Made by a program: the position numbers and the translations under genes. A DNA stretch of 60,091 nucleotides. Origin: a virus. The stretch lies in the IMG/VR virus record IMGVR_UViG_3300006750_000009, positions 1 through 60,091 of that record; one strand, 5' to 3'. The notes beneath the pieces are model-generated. The model did no database searches. It was not told where the DNA came from and saw only the letters and a list, made by a program, of their open reading frames with translations. This document shows, in pieces, positions 16,889 through 25,728 of the stretch; the first letter of the stretch is position 1, and the number at the start of each line of letters is the position of its first letter.

Positions 16889-18392
16889 AAAATCTTGTGG
16901 GCAATGCGGCATTGAGTTTAACGGACAGAAGTTAAAGACTAAGTTTTGTTCTAAAGTCTGTGCTGGAAAGGCTAAGAGAACTTCATACAACAAGAAGTGC
17001 GAAGAGTGCGATAATGTATTTGAAACTAATCCATCGGCTAATGCTAAGTTTTGTTCCAAGGATTGCAATTACAAAAATGCTGGAAGAACTGGCAGGATAA
17101 ATGTAGCTCGTATTGAGAAATGTTGCGAATTTTGCGAAAAAACATTTGGCATCACACCGGGAGCGGAACGTAAACGCATCAAACAATTTGGTGTTGGGGC
17201 AAAATTTTGCTCTGCCAAATGTATGGGAGCATATAAATCTGCTCAATTCGACCATCCAGACGTGAATAGGAAATGTGAGTTCTGTGGAAATGGATTTGTT
17301 GTCGAAAAGCCTTGCAAGAAAAATAGGTTTTGCACGAAAAAATGTTCGTGTGAAGCAATTAAAGAAGAAAATGAGAAAAAACGAAGCCGAATAGTTCCCT
17401 TGATGAAGGAGTATCGTCTCGCCAATACTGTCATAGAGACGGCGAAAAAGTTTGATATGTCTCCTTCTGGAATTCGGCAATGGGGAGTATTAGGACTAGA
17501 GGCGGAAAAGAGATTATCTTGCCCCAACCAACTTACTACGGAGCAAGAAGAGGTTTTAGTTGGCAACCTCTTGGGAGATGGCTATTTGAGATGCATAAAA
17601 CCAAACACAAATCAGAACACCCATTTTGGAATTCAGCAAAAATTGGAGCGATCTGAGTATCTAAAAGGATTGTATGATATTTATTCCCATTTTTCAAGCG
17701 GATATGGAGAGGGAAAAGCCAAAAAGCCAAGCAGGGTTAATGGCAAGATTACACATGCAGCAGAGCATTGGAACGGAGAGTGGTCAGAATGGTGTCAATT
17801 GCGCACAGTTTCCCATCCAGTTTTTAATGATTATCGTGTCAAGTGGTACGAAGAACCATATGTTAAAAACAGTCTAAAAATAATCCCAGACGATATTCGT
17901 TTGACGTGGAGAACGGCGGCAATTTGGATGTGTGATGATGGATCTAATCATGTGAACGATGTTATCAAGGGGAGAAATTATGGTCCAAGATATTTGATGA
18001 TACATACCGAATCATTTTCCGAAAATGAAGTTCAATTTCTGATCCAATGCCTGCAAAGGGATCTAGACATTAAAGGAACGCTGAACTACCATGATGGAAA
18101 GCCGACACTTCGTATTGGTGGCGATGACTGGTATAGATTTATTGAAAATATAAAACCCTATATTCCTTGGGAGTGTTTTCAATATAAATGTAAAAACCGT
18201 AAGAAAATCAATAGGAATAAGTCTGGGTTTGTGGGTGTAAGATTTCGTAGTGGGTCTTGGCACGCATACAAGTCATTTCGAGTAAGTGGAAAATACAAAC
18301 AGTTCCATATTGGATCATTTGAGACTCCCGAAGCAGCCGTTGATGCTCGTAAACGATGGATTGATAAATTTTCTCAAAAAGGGAATAAGTAA
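16878..18392 (+). CDS. Zinc-finger / LAGLIDADG / AP2 homing endonuclease
   Basis: 504 residues from ATG 16878; a TTG at 16842 is a longer alternative. The N-terminal ~180 residues hold four treble-clef-like Cys sets (CGQCGIEF..FCSKVC, CEECDNVF..FCSKDC, CCEFCEKTF..FCSAKC, CEFCGNGF..FCTKKC). Then comes an HTH-like part and a LAGLIDADG-type pair: LVGNLLGDGYLR and TAAIWMCDDGSN. The end (GFVGVRFRSGSWHAYKSF, then IGSFETPEAAVDAR) is an AP2 DNA-binding domain. It is a free-standing mobile endonuclease; the target is unknown. Confidence 0.85.
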   Translation: MAHRKSCGQCGIEFNGQKLKTKFCSKVCAGKAKRTSYNKKCEECDNVFETNPSANAKFCSKDCNYKNAGRTGRINVARIEKCCEFCEKTFGITPGAERKRIKQFGVGAKFCSAKCMGAYKSAQFDHPDVNRKCEFCGNGFVVEKPCKKNRFCTKKCSCEAIKEENEKKRSRIVPLMKEYRLANTVIETAKKFDMSPSGIRQWGVLGLEAEKRLSCPNQLTTEQEEVLVGNLLGDGYLRCIKPNTNQNTHFGIQQKLERSEYLKGLYDIYSHFSSGYGEGKAKKPSRVNGKITHAAEHWNGEWSEWCQLRTVSHPVFNDYRVKWYEEPYVKNSLKIIPDDIRLTWRTAAIWMCDDGSNHVNDVIKGRNYGPRYLMIHTESFSENEVQFLIQCLQRDLDIKGTLNYHDGKPTLRIGGDDWYRFIENIKPYIPWECFQYKCKNRKKINRNKSGFVGVRFRSGSWHAYKSFRVSGKYKQFHIGSFETPEAAVDARKRWIDKFSQKGNK

Positions 18393-18401
18393 AAAATATT
18401 G

Positions 18402-18429
18402 TTCACACTCAGTTAAATGAAAGTATTAT
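18402..18429 (+). promoter_or_regulatory. Possible phage promoter, weak
   Basis: TTCACA at 18402-18407 and AAG-TATTAT with the -10 at 18424-18429 resemble the phage promoter form, but the spacer is 16 and both boxes deviate. It lies 24 bases before the next start. Confidence 0.35.
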
Positions 18430-18452
18430 TTAACACAAAGATGAAATAGGCT

Positions 18453-18647
18453 ATGAGAGAAGATTTACTGACGGAATATAAGGCTGTGCTGGGCATGATT
18501 GACGAAACTGAGGAAAAAGCCAAATTGCTTCTTGTTCGTTTAGATGATGGGGAAATCATATCAGAAGAGGAAGTAGTTGACATAGAAGAGGACACTTCCA
18601 CATATATGCAGAGATTATTCCAACTTGAGCTATCTTTGGGTGTTTAA
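18453..18647 (+). CDS. Small acidic helical protein
   Basis: 64 residues from ATG 18453. Almost entirely predicted helix, very acidic in the second half (SEEEVVDIEEDTS). No family recognised. It lies next to the right end of the TnpB element. Confidence 0.6.
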   Translation: MREDLLTEYKAVLGMIDETEEKAKLLLVRLDDGEIISEEEVVDIEEDTSTYMQRLFQLELSLGV

Positions 18648-18659
18648 TGATTGATATGC

Positions 18660-18791
18660 TAAACTAAAAGAAAGACGTGATGGGGTGAACTGCCCAACTA
18701 ATCGTTGAACTTCATGCTTCATAGACAATTGGTTATTGCTAACTCTTACATCGTCTCCACATGTGTAATCGACTGTCCCAGCCGATGTGTT
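18660..18791 (-). ncRNA. Candidate omega RNA at the 3' end of tnpB
   Basis: The non-coding stretch after tnpB on its own strand can fold into several short hairpins. In related elements this segment gives the guide RNA whose scaffold overlaps the gene's 3' end. It is inferred from position and family only; a scaffold end at about 18704 (TTCAAC) would put the guide at about 18684-18703. Confidence 0.4.
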
Positions 18792-19871
18792 TTAGTTTAA
18801 TCCTTCATCAAGAATGTTTTTTGCTGCGTTTAAGTCACGATCTAATTCATGACCATTGGCGCAAGTCCATTTTCTATCTGAAAGCTTTAACTCTTGATTT
18901 ATCCAACCACAAATATTACATGTTTTACTGCTTGGGAAAAATCTATTTATTTTAACTACTTGCCTATCATTCCATTCCGCCTTGTAAGACAGATATTGAA
19001 TAAATGTTCCCCAACTAGCATCAGAAATATGTTTTGCTAATTTGTGATTTTTAACCATACCTTTAACATTTAAGTCTTCGCAACAAATTATATCATAATC
19101 GCAAATTAATTTATTTGATATTTTGTGAAGATTGTCATGACGACAATTGGCAATTTTTTCATGAATTAAAGCAACTTTTTTCTTTTGCCTTAAATATAAA
19201 TTACTGTCTTTTTGCTTTCTGCTTAAATGTTTTTGTGCCGTAGCTAATTCCTTTTCATGCTTTTTTAAAAATCTATGATTCTTAAACCGCATATCATCTG
19301 ATGTAATTATGAGTTCTTTTAGTCCTAGATCAATTCCAACTTTTTGATTGGTTTTCTCTTTAGGTTGATATTCTTCTTTGACTAAAATTGAAACATAATA
19401 CTTGCCAGACTGTGTTTTTGAAATTGTAAAATTTCTTATCTCTCCATTAATTTCCCTGTGTTGCTTAACTTTGATTCCATTTTTAAATTTTGGAAAATAA
19501 ATTTTACCGTTTTCCAATTTAATGGATTGTGGAACATGAAAACTATTTTTCTTTCTCTTTGATTTGTAATTTGGAAACTTTGAATTGCCTCTAAAGAAAT
19601 TAACATAAGCAATTTCAAGATTCCTCAAAGCATGTTGAACAGATTGACTATTCACTTCTTTCAACCAAGTTAATTCTTTTTTGAGTTTCGTTAAAGATTT
19701 TGCTTGAGCAAAATAATTATCTGACTTTTTTTCTTTTTGATATTGTTCTTGTCTTTGTTTAAGAAAGTGATTGTACACAAATCTCACGCAACCAAAATGC
19801 TTGCCAAGAAGGTTTTTTTGGTCTTCGTTAGGGCGTAACCTAAATTTATATGCTCTTTGTATTTTCTTCAC
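18792..19871 (-). CDS. tnpB: TnpB RNA-guided nuclease
   Basis: 359 residues. RuvC residues are intact: Asp181 (GIDLGL), Glu265 (CCEDLNVKGM) and the DRDLNAAKNI Asp near 344-346. A zinc site is CNIC...CANGH. The N-terminal RAYKFRLRPNEDQ helix is typical. TnpB cuts DNA guided by omega RNA and keeps the element in place. The stop is odd: after the TAA the same frame continues NTSAGTVDYTCGDDVRVSNN, the usual C-terminal tail of the family, so the protein is shortened by one stop codon. The catalytic core is unaffected. Confidence 0.9.
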   Translation of the reverse strand: MKKIQRAYKFRLRPNEDQKNLLGKHFGCVRFVYNHFLKQRQEQYQKEKKSDNYFAQAKSLTKLKKELTWLKEVNSQSVQHALRNLEIAYVNFFRGNSKFPNYKSKRKKNSFHVPQSIKLENGKIYFPKFKNGIKVKQHREINGEIRNFTISKTQSGKYYVSILVKEEYQPKEKTNQKVGIDLGLKELIITSDDMRFKNHRFLKKHEKELATAQKHLSRKQKDSNLYLRQKKKVALIHEKIANCRHDNLHKISNKLICDYDIICCEDLNVKGMVKNHKLAKHISDASWGTFIQYLSYKAEWNDRQVVKINRFFPSSKTCNICGWINQELKLSDRKWTCANGHELDRDLNAAKNILDEGLN

Positions 19872-19890
19872 ATAATATAATAGTATTGTT

Positions 19891-19920
19891 ATTTACAAAA
19901 ATAACGATAATTTTGTAAAT
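19891..19920. repeat. Palindrome upstream of tnpB
   Basis: ATTTACAAAA and TTTTGTAAAT form a perfect 10-bp inverted repeat with a 10-base loop, 20 bases before the tnpB start. It could be the element's left-end hairpin recognised by a TnpA supplied in trans. Confidence 0.6.
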
Positions 19921-19983
19921 TTTATAAAATACACAAACTTCACCTAAGAAAGCAGGAAAAGGAAACTGATTGCTAAATAAAGT

Positions 19984-20532
19984 ATGGATTTAAATTTTAG
20001 AACATGGTTTGATAGTCAAGACAAGAATGAATCGAGTGCTTTTACTCGTTCGAGAAGACAGTTTGCATTGGGCTTAGGTCCAGCACTTCCTGACGCTGCC
20101 CTTCATTCTCGTTCAACTTGTCCTCCAGGCGAACTTGAGGCAATCAAGAAGAACAAGAAAAAGAAGAAGAAGAAAGTAAAAAAAAAAGTAGTTAAAGAAG
20201 AGAACGACATTGATAAATGGCTATCAGCAGTTGATGATCTCAAGCGTGACATGGATGAACTCGGCAAAGAAAAGCCTGAGGACGAAGAAGATATAGATCC
20301 AGAAGAAGACGAAGACGGTATAGAAGACGAAGACATTCCAGCCGACGATGCCGACGATGCCGACGATGCTGATGATTCTGAGGAAGAAGAAGATGAAGAT
20401 CACGAAGATAATCTTCTTACCCAAATAAAAGGTCAATCGCCAGAATCACCAGAAATGCCTGATGATCTAGATTCTAAATTAAAGAGTGCTTTCAAAACAG
20501 GCGATGAAAGCGAAGAAGACGATGAACTATAA
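19984..20532 (+). CDS. Highly charged low-complexity protein
   Basis: 182 residues from ATG 19984. A Lys-rich block (residues 55-72) is followed by about 100 residues dominated by Asp and Glu, including a repeated DDADDADDAD stretch coded by a short DNA repeat. It is probably disordered. It lies upstream of packaging genes, where head scaffold or chaperone-like acidic proteins are often found; that role is a guess. No ribosome site is seen; a TAAATA box lies four bases before the ATG. Confidence 0.7.
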   Translation: MDLNFRTWFDSQDKNESSAFTRSRRQFALGLGPALPDAALHSRSTCPPGELEAIKKNKKKKKKKVKKKVVKEENDIDKWLSAVDDLKRDMDELGKEKPEDEEDIDPEEDEDGIEDEDIPADDADDADDADDSEEEEDEDHEDNLLTQIKGQSPESPEMPDDLDSKLKSAFKTGDESEEDDEL

Positions 20533-20858
20533 TGTTGGATTATATTGAAAGAATCGTCTATTCATTCATGTGGCTTGTAATCGGAGCCGTTTCTGCAATT
20601 GATACTTATTGGTCAGTTGAATTAGGTGAATCTCTCTACGCTGACGAAATGAATCCAGTGGGTCGTTTAATTATGTCCTTGGATGGTGGCGGAGTGGCTT
20701 TATTTATGGGACTCAAATTTATGGGTACTGTCTTTGTTTTAGGCTACTTTGTTTACATCTTCTCTAAATCGAAGAACTTTGCTTGGTCTACCATAGTTCC
20801 TATATTTCTTCTGCAACTTATGCTTCTTGTGTACCTGTATACGGGATTTAACTTCTAA
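20532..20858 (+). CDS. Membrane protein, DUF5658-like
   Basis: 108 residues, ATG sharing one base with the previous TAA. Three hydrophobic spans are visible (residues about 8-26, 53-76, 83-103). The motif SAIDTYWSVELGESLYADE followed by NPVGRLIM resembles DUF5658 membrane proteins. Function unknown. Confidence 0.65.
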   Translation: MLDYIERIVYSFMWLVIGAVSAIDTYWSVELGESLYADEMNPVGRLIMSLDGGGVALFMGLKFMGTVFVLGYFVYIFSKSKNFAWSTIVPIFLLQLMLLVYLYTGFNF

Positions 20859-20887
20859 GATAACTATATTATTGTTAGGAGTTAAAG

Positions 20888-21631
20888 ATGGATAAGCCAA
20901 GTTTCCCAGAGTTTTTAAAAAGTATTGAAGTAGAATCATTTTGGTCGATTTGCCAATTAAGTGGCAATTACAATGAAATTCCCAAACATTTTGAATTGTA
21001 TGATTATCAAAAAGACTTGGTAAACGCATATGAAAATGAAGATTTTATAATTCTTAAGAAGTTTAGGCAAGGAGGGTTTACGACACTATCTGTAGTCTAT
21101 TCATTGTATCTGTGTTATCTTGGCGAGAAGGATGAAAGTATTTTTCTTGCATTTAATATGGATCGTGAAGCATGTTGTGTTGGCAACTTGATTGATAGGT
21201 TGATGCAAGGCATTCCAGAAGGAATTATGCCAAACCTTGTTAAACAAACAGATCATGAAAAGGTGTTCGATAACGGATGTTCAATCTTGTTGTTGTCTTC
21301 GCAGTCGGGTTCATTGCGTGGAAGGTCTTTTTCTAGGATTTTTATTGATGAGTCGGCGTTTCATAGAGATATGGATAATTTTTGGAAAGCAATATATCCA
21401 TGTATTTCCGAAGGAGGAAAAGTTGTTGTGCAATCTACTCCAAGCGTCCATGATGGAGGAAGTTGGTTTAAAAAGACTTATTTAGACGCAATGAAATTGA
21501 AAAACAAATTTAGAATATTTCATACAAGTTACAAAGAGAATCCACAATACACTCCAGAATTCATAGAAACGCTACGATCTAATCTGGGTGACAAAGGATT
21601 CAAGCTGGAAATAGAAGCAGAATTTATTTAA
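20888..21631 (+). CDS. Terminase large subunit, ATPase domain only
   Basis: 247 residues from ATG 20888 behind TAGGAG. Motifs of the packaging ATPase are in order: a Q/adenine segment ELYDYQKDLVNAY, deviant Walker A KKFRQGGFTT (57-66), Walker B RIFIDESAF, and coupling motif VVVQSTP. The protein stops at KLEIEAEFI, where large terminases go on into the RNase H-like nuclease domain. So this is half a terminase by length. The nuclease may be a separate gene outside the window. Confidence 0.75.
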   Translation: MDKPSFPEFLKSIEVESFWSICQLSGNYNEIPKHFELYDYQKDLVNAYENEDFIILKKFRQGGFTTLSVVYSLYLCYLGEKDESIFLAFNMDREACCVGNLIDRLMQGIPEGIMPNLVKQTDHEKVFDNGCSILLLSSQSGSLRGRSFSRIFIDESAFHRDMDNFWKAIYPCISEGGKVVVQSTPSVHDGGSWFKKTYLDAMKLKNKFRIFHTSYKENPQYTPEFIETLRSNLGDKGFKLEIEAEFI

Positions 21632-22168
21632 ATGTTCCAAATAATCGGAGTAGGCGAATTAGGTGGCAATAGAGACAAGTTCACTCGCCTGTACAATAAG
21701 AAAGTAGGAAAAGGAAACTGGTTTTGGGGCTTCTGTGCCAAGAAAAACTTGTATTCTTGGGATATAGGCATGCAATTGTATGAGGATGCCTACTGGAACT
21801 ACTTTAGAGGTCATAAAGCAGCTTTGAAGGGCGTTGTGAGCTATTCTAACGTCTTTGTGGAAAGATCCAGTGATGTTGAGTCTGGATTGGACTATCGCAC
21901 TCAGCAGGGCTATGAGGACCATTATGAGGACATCGCAGTAAGAAGATGCCTCAGGAGAATGGGAGTGTGGTTCAAAGGCGAAAAAGACAGGTATTTGAAC
22001 GTCAATAGCTCCCCATTAAGCTCTCAACTCGTTAAATTCCACCTTCCACACCTTTTGGATGAAGGCGAAGATAATTGTGTAGCGTCATGGATATTAAACC
22101 ATAGAGTTGTTATAATCGCTGACGAACCATCAGACCAACAACAATTAGCAGAGATTCTAATACGATGA
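21632..22168 (+). CDS. Hypothetical protein in frame with the terminase stop
   Basis: 178 residues; ATG 21632 directly follows the terminase TAA in the same frame, with no ribosome site. The text GNRDKFTRLYNKKVGKGNW, YEDAYWNYFRGH and YEDIAVRRCLRRMGVWFKGE is rich in aromatic residues and looks like a conserved phage family, but I do not recognise it. I see no RNase H-like acidic triad, so it is unlikely to be the missing nuclease domain. It overlaps the deaminase start (ATGA). Confidence 0.65.
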   Translation: MFQIIGVGELGGNRDKFTRLYNKKVGKGNWFWGFCAKKNLYSWDIGMQLYEDAYWNYFRGHKAALKGVVSYSNVFVERSSDVESGLDYRTQQGYEDHYEDIAVRRCLRRMGVWFKGEKDRYLNVNSSPLSSQLVKFHLPHLLDEGEDNCVASWILNHRVVIIADEPSDQQQLAEILIR

Positions 22169-22854
22169 GTGATGAAATTAAAAAGCCCAATAATTCGACA
22201 ATAGTTCGAGTCGAAGTGACTAATGATCAATTGATCTCCGAACCAGGGGCAAATATAGAAGTTCACTCCTTTGATATAAAAACGACAGAAGTTCCAACTG
22301 TTGAAAGTAAAATTAAAACGCCCCCAAGGAAAGTTCCGACAAAAGATGATTTTTATATGGGAATGGCATTTGCTTCATCCGAAGAATCTAAAGATCCAAA
22401 TACGCAAGTAGGAGCATTTATTGTAGCTCCAGACAATGAACCTTTAGGATATGGATTTAATGGACCTCCAAGGAGTGTTGATGATGATGCAATGGATTGG
22501 TCTAGACCCGCTAAATATTTTAAAATAGTTCACGCTGAGATCAATGCTATTAGGCACTCCAGAAGAGAGCAATTAAAGGGATCAACGATTTATGTGACAG
22601 CAATGCCATGTAAGGATTGTATTCTCGATATAGCGAATTATGGCATAAGTAAGGTCGTTTACGCAGATATGAAAATAAACGACCCAAATTCTTCTTTGAC
22701 TTTGAACAATGACGATAAGAAATGCAAAACATTAGAAATTGCCGAAGATACTGGTGTGGAAGTTGTTAAATACACTGGAAGCTTAAATTGGCTAGAGAAA
22801 GTTGTCTCTAGGGCTAAACAGCAGGGTCTTATACATGAAGAACAATTGGACTAA
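22165..22854 (+). CDS. dCMP deaminase family protein
   Basis: 229 residues from ATG 22165. The zinc site is complete: VHAEINAI (His, catalytic Glu) and MPCKDC (two Cys). The first ~65 residues are an extra acidic, Pro/Thr-rich N-terminal part not found in typical 150-180 residue enzymes. The enzyme converts dCMP to dUMP for dTTP supply. A second deaminase lies at 28360. Confidence 0.85.
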   Translation: MSDEIKKPNNSTIVRVEVTNDQLISEPGANIEVHSFDIKTTEVPTVESKIKTPPRKVPTKDDFYMGMAFASSEESKDPNTQVGAFIVAPDNEPLGYGFNGPPRSVDDDAMDWSRPAKYFKIVHAEINAIRHSRREQLKGSTIYVTAMPCKDCILDIANYGISKVVYADMKINDPNSSLTLNNDDKKCKTLEIAEDTGVEVVKYTGSLNWLEKVVSRAKQQGLIHEEQLD

Positions 22855-23215
22855 AAGTTTTGAAAACAGATGTTATGTTGAAGTTCCAAATCATGGAGTG
22901 GTAGATTTGGAGCCATTTGTGTGGGGCGCATTTTTTTATAAGCCAATTTTTGATGAAGAAGAACCTTTGAGAGTGATATTGGATTTGGATGTTCCTCGAA
23001 AAGACACTACAAGTTGGCAGTCCGATGACCCAGACATGATGGCAGTTTATGACACACTTCATTCGTCAATCAGTAACCGTGTCTCTGTTTGTAAGTTTAA
23101 GCCTCCGAAAAAGAGAGAGTCCATGGCATCTCTTAGAAAGATTGGCATGGGAGATTCCCCTTACAAGGGTCGTCATCAAATAAGATTAGTAAGGCTTGAA
23201 TGGTGGTTAGTATGA
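22835..23215 (+). CDS. Hypothetical protein
   Basis: 126 residues from ATG 22835, overlapping the deaminase gene by 20 bases. It has a FVWGAFFYKPIFDEEEPLRV segment and a basic C-terminus ending WWLV. No family recognised. Confidence 0.65.
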   Translation: MKNNWTKSFENRCYVEVPNHGVVDLEPFVWGAFFYKPIFDEEEPLRVILDLDVPRKDTTSWQSDDPDMMAVYDTLHSSISNRVSVCKFKPPKKRESMASLRKIGMGDSPYKGRHQIRLVRLEWWLV

Positions 23216-23263
23216 GTTTTAAATTGGAGTTGGTAATTTCAGCTACTAACAATATATAAATGT

Positions 23264-24073
23264 ATGGCAGTTAGAGGATCATCAATAGGAGTATCGTGCG
23301 GTTCCAGTAGTGGATGCACTGATGAATTTGGATGCGTTGAAGGCGTATGCCCAGATTTTACAATTCGTCGTCACGACACCAAGCCTGATTTCAGGGTTTC
23401 GGTTGAAGATTGTGATGGCCCAATGGATTTGACTGATTTAGTTTTAGAAGTCAATATGTGGGCGAAAGCTAAGCTTAAAGCGGCAATAACAGATACAGAT
23501 ACTTATTTTGCTTTGGCAGATGGCATTGGTTTTCAACAAATTATGGTTGGAGACATTATTGTCATGGATAGGGTTAGGCTTCCAGAGCGAATGTTGGTTA
23601 CTGGTTTTGATGAAACCAATAAGCTCGTTCAGGTAACAAGAGGTTATCAAGGGACGACAGAAGGTGCATACAAAAAAGGCACATCTTTAAGGATTATTAG
23701 AATAATAGATTCTTCTGCCCAAACCGAAATGGTTTTGGATGATGTGATACAAACTGATGGAACTACCGCCAAAGACCAATTAGTAGAAAGTTTTTTCATT
23801 TATTCTTTTGGACCTAATGACACTTGCTTGCCAGGATGTTATTGGTTAGAATTTAAGCTAATGAAGATGGAAGATGTGGTAGTAAGTGGGTCAAGTGTCT
23901 CGATTATGGCGACAAGTGATGCAAGTATAATTCCAACATTCACAGATCCTAGTTTGACTCCAACTGATTTTGGATGCAAGCTAGGTGATGGAGTCGAGTG
24001 GATGAGACGTTACCCAACTGTAGGAGAAGGATTCCTCATTCAAATTGTGGATTCTCCAACTGTAGAGCTTTAA
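23264..24073 (+). CDS. Probable virion structural protein
   Basis: 269 residues from ATG 23264. The segment PDFTIRRHDTKPDFRVSVED followed by DLTDLVLEVNMWA is typical of beta-rich baseplate/tail-fibre proteins. The VTRGYQGTTEGAYKKGTSLR stretch is common in phage structural proteins that bind repeats of themselves. It is Cys-rich near the start. No ribosome site; a TATAAA box ends three bases before the ATG. Confidence 0.65.
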   Translation: MAVRGSSIGVSCGSSSGCTDEFGCVEGVCPDFTIRRHDTKPDFRVSVEDCDGPMDLTDLVLEVNMWAKAKLKAAITDTDTYFALADGIGFQQIMVGDIIVMDRVRLPERMLVTGFDETNKLVQVTRGYQGTTEGAYKKGTSLRIIRIIDSSAQTEMVLDDVIQTDGTTAKDQLVESFFIYSFGPNDTCLPGCYWLEFKLMKMEDVVVSGSSVSIMATSDASIIPTFTDPSLTPTDFGCKLGDGVEWMRRYPTVGEGFLIQIVDSPTVEL

Positions 24074-24102
24074 CTTTTCACAATTTATAAGAAAGGCGGA
24101 TA

Positions 24103-25728
24103 ATGGCTACTTTATCTGAGTTCTTGATCGAGCGTTTGGAAAACGCAGGGATTAAGCATGTGTTTGGTGTACCTGGAGATTATTGCTTAAAGTTTTACGA
24201 GCAATTATACAACAGTCCAATTGATGTCATTAACACAACTGATGAAGCACACGCAGGATTTGCTGCCGACGCTTATGCTCGTTTGAATGGCGCTGGTTGT
24301 GTGTGCGTCACATATAATGTAGGAACTTTAAAATTAGCAAATGCTGTTGCTTGTGCTTATGCTGAAAAATCCCCATTGGTAGTGATTTCAGGTTCGCCTG
24401 GAGTAGTAGAGCGAAATGATGACATGCTTCTCCATCACACGGTTAGAAGTTACGATTGTCAAAAAGACGTTTTTAAAAATATAACTTGTGCCAGTACGGT
24501 TTTAGATAATCCTGATACTGCTGGATATGAAATTGACCGTGTATTAGGTGAAATGAAGCATCACAAGCTTCCAGTATACATTGAATTGCCAAGAGATTTG
24601 GTAGAAAAGCCTATTACTTACGATGTTTATGGAATTGGCACTCCAAAAATGCAAGAAACAGACCCAGAGAACTTGGAAGAGGCTTTGGAGGAGGTTGTTG
24701 GCTGGATTGATTCGGCTAAGAATCCAGTCATATTAGCTGGCGTTGAAGTAGCTAGATTTGGATTAGGAAAGCAACTTTTGAAGTTTGCCGAAAAGGGCAA
24801 CATACCTATAGCCACAACATTGTTGAGTAAGTCGGTAATTAGCGAGACTCATCCATTGTTCGCTGGAGTTTATTCAGGCAGCGCAAGTCGTGAAGGGGTT
24901 AGTGATCTTGTGGAAGAATCGGATTGTTTAATTATGTTTGGGGTTTTGTTAACGGACTTAACTCTTAGCTTCAATCCAAAGAGATTTGCCAAGCGACAAA
25001 CAGTTGCCGTTTCTGTTTCCGAACTTAAAGTTAAAAATCACACATATACAAATGTGTTGATGACAGATTTTTGCGAGTCTCTATTCAAAGCAGAAGTAAA
25101 AGAACGACCCATTGGAGATCTTCCAAAGAAAGCTGTTGTTGAGGATTTTGTTCCTAAGCCAGATACACCATTGACTACCAAGCGTTTGTTTGAAAAGATA
25201 AATGCCATCCTTGACAAGAATATGGCGATACTCGCTGATATTGGTGATAGCCTGTTTGGTGCATCAGATTTGGTTGTTCATGATTCTAATCAGTTTATAT
25301 CACCAGCATTTTACACATCCATGGGAGCTTCAATTCCAGGTGCGTTGGGTGTTCAGTCGTTGAATCCAAAGACAAGACCAATCGTAATTGTTGGCGACGG
25401 AGCTTTTCAAATGGCTTGCACTGAGCTAGGAACAATTGTAAAGCGTGGATTGAATCCAATTGTCATAGTTCTTAACAATGGCGGATATAATACGGAAAGG
25501 CTTATCTTAGATGGCGATTTTAATGACATTCCAGATTGGGAATATGAAAAAATTGTGGAAATGATCGGTGGAGGCAAAGGATTTAGGGTGGAGACGGAGG
25601 AATCTTTAGACTCTGCCATGGATATTGCTCTTGACTCTGACGAACTAACCGTGTTAAATGTGTTAGTGGGAAGAGAAGTATCTCCCGCTTTAGAACGCAT
25701 TACAAGTGGTTTATCTAAACGAATTTAA
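24103..25728 (+). CDS. Thiamine-PP 2-keto acid decarboxylase (pyruvate/indolepyruvate type)
   Basis: 541 residues, full length for the family. The N-terminal PYR domain has the activating Glu48 (TTDEAHAGFAADAYAR) and the His pair LLHHTV (111-112) that marks pyruvate/indolepyruvate decarboxylases rather than acetolactate synthases. The PP domain has GDGAFQMACTELG ... LNNGGYNTE (about 431-465), binding Mg-thiamine-PP, with the second catalytic Glu. The product would be an aldehyde. With the aldehyde dehydrogenase at 30292 it could form a short keto acid to acid pathway. Very unusual in a phage. Confidence 0.85.
   Translation: MATLSEFLIERLENAGIKHVFGVPGDYCLKFYEQLYNSPIDVINTTDEAHAGFAADAYARLNGAGCVCVTYNVGTLKLANAVACAYAEKSPLVVISGSPGVVERNDDMLLHHTVRSYDCQKDVFKNITCASTVLDNPDTAGYEIDRVLGEMKHHKLPVYIELPRDLVEKPITYDVYGIGTPKMQETDPENLEEALEEVVGWIDSAKNPVILAGVEVARFGLGKQLLKFAEKGNIPIATTLLSKSVISETHPLFAGVYSGSASREGVSDLVEESDCLIMFGVLLTDLTLSFNPKRFAKRQTVAVSVSELKVKNHTYTNVLMTDFCESLFKAEVKERPIGDLPKKAVVEDFVPKPDTPLTTKRLFEKINAILDKNMAILADIGDSLFGASDLVVHDSNQFISPAFYTSMGASIPGALGVQSLNPKTRPIVIVGDGAFQMACTELGTIVKRGLNPIVIVLNNGGYNTERLILDGDFNDIPDWEYEKIVEMIGGGKGFRVETEESLDSAMDIALDSDELTVLNVLVGREVSPALERITSGLSKRI

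Larger units (their letters stand above)
18650..19940 (-). mobile_element. IS1341/IS605-like TnpB-only element (ends approximate)
   Basis: The unit contains tnpB but no tnpA transposase. On the far side of the tnpB start lies a palindrome (19891-19920), a candidate left-end hairpin. Past the tnpB stop the minus strand contains short hairpins (GTTA-GCAA-TAAC; GGGCAGTTCACCC) and a TTCAAC like those at right ends. Exact ends and target site cannot be fixed from one copy. Confidence 0.6.

Noticed and set aside
19984-20532. Histone-like or nuclear-localised protein because of the poly-Lys block
   Set aside because: The bulk of the protein is acidic low-complexity sequence with no such domain.
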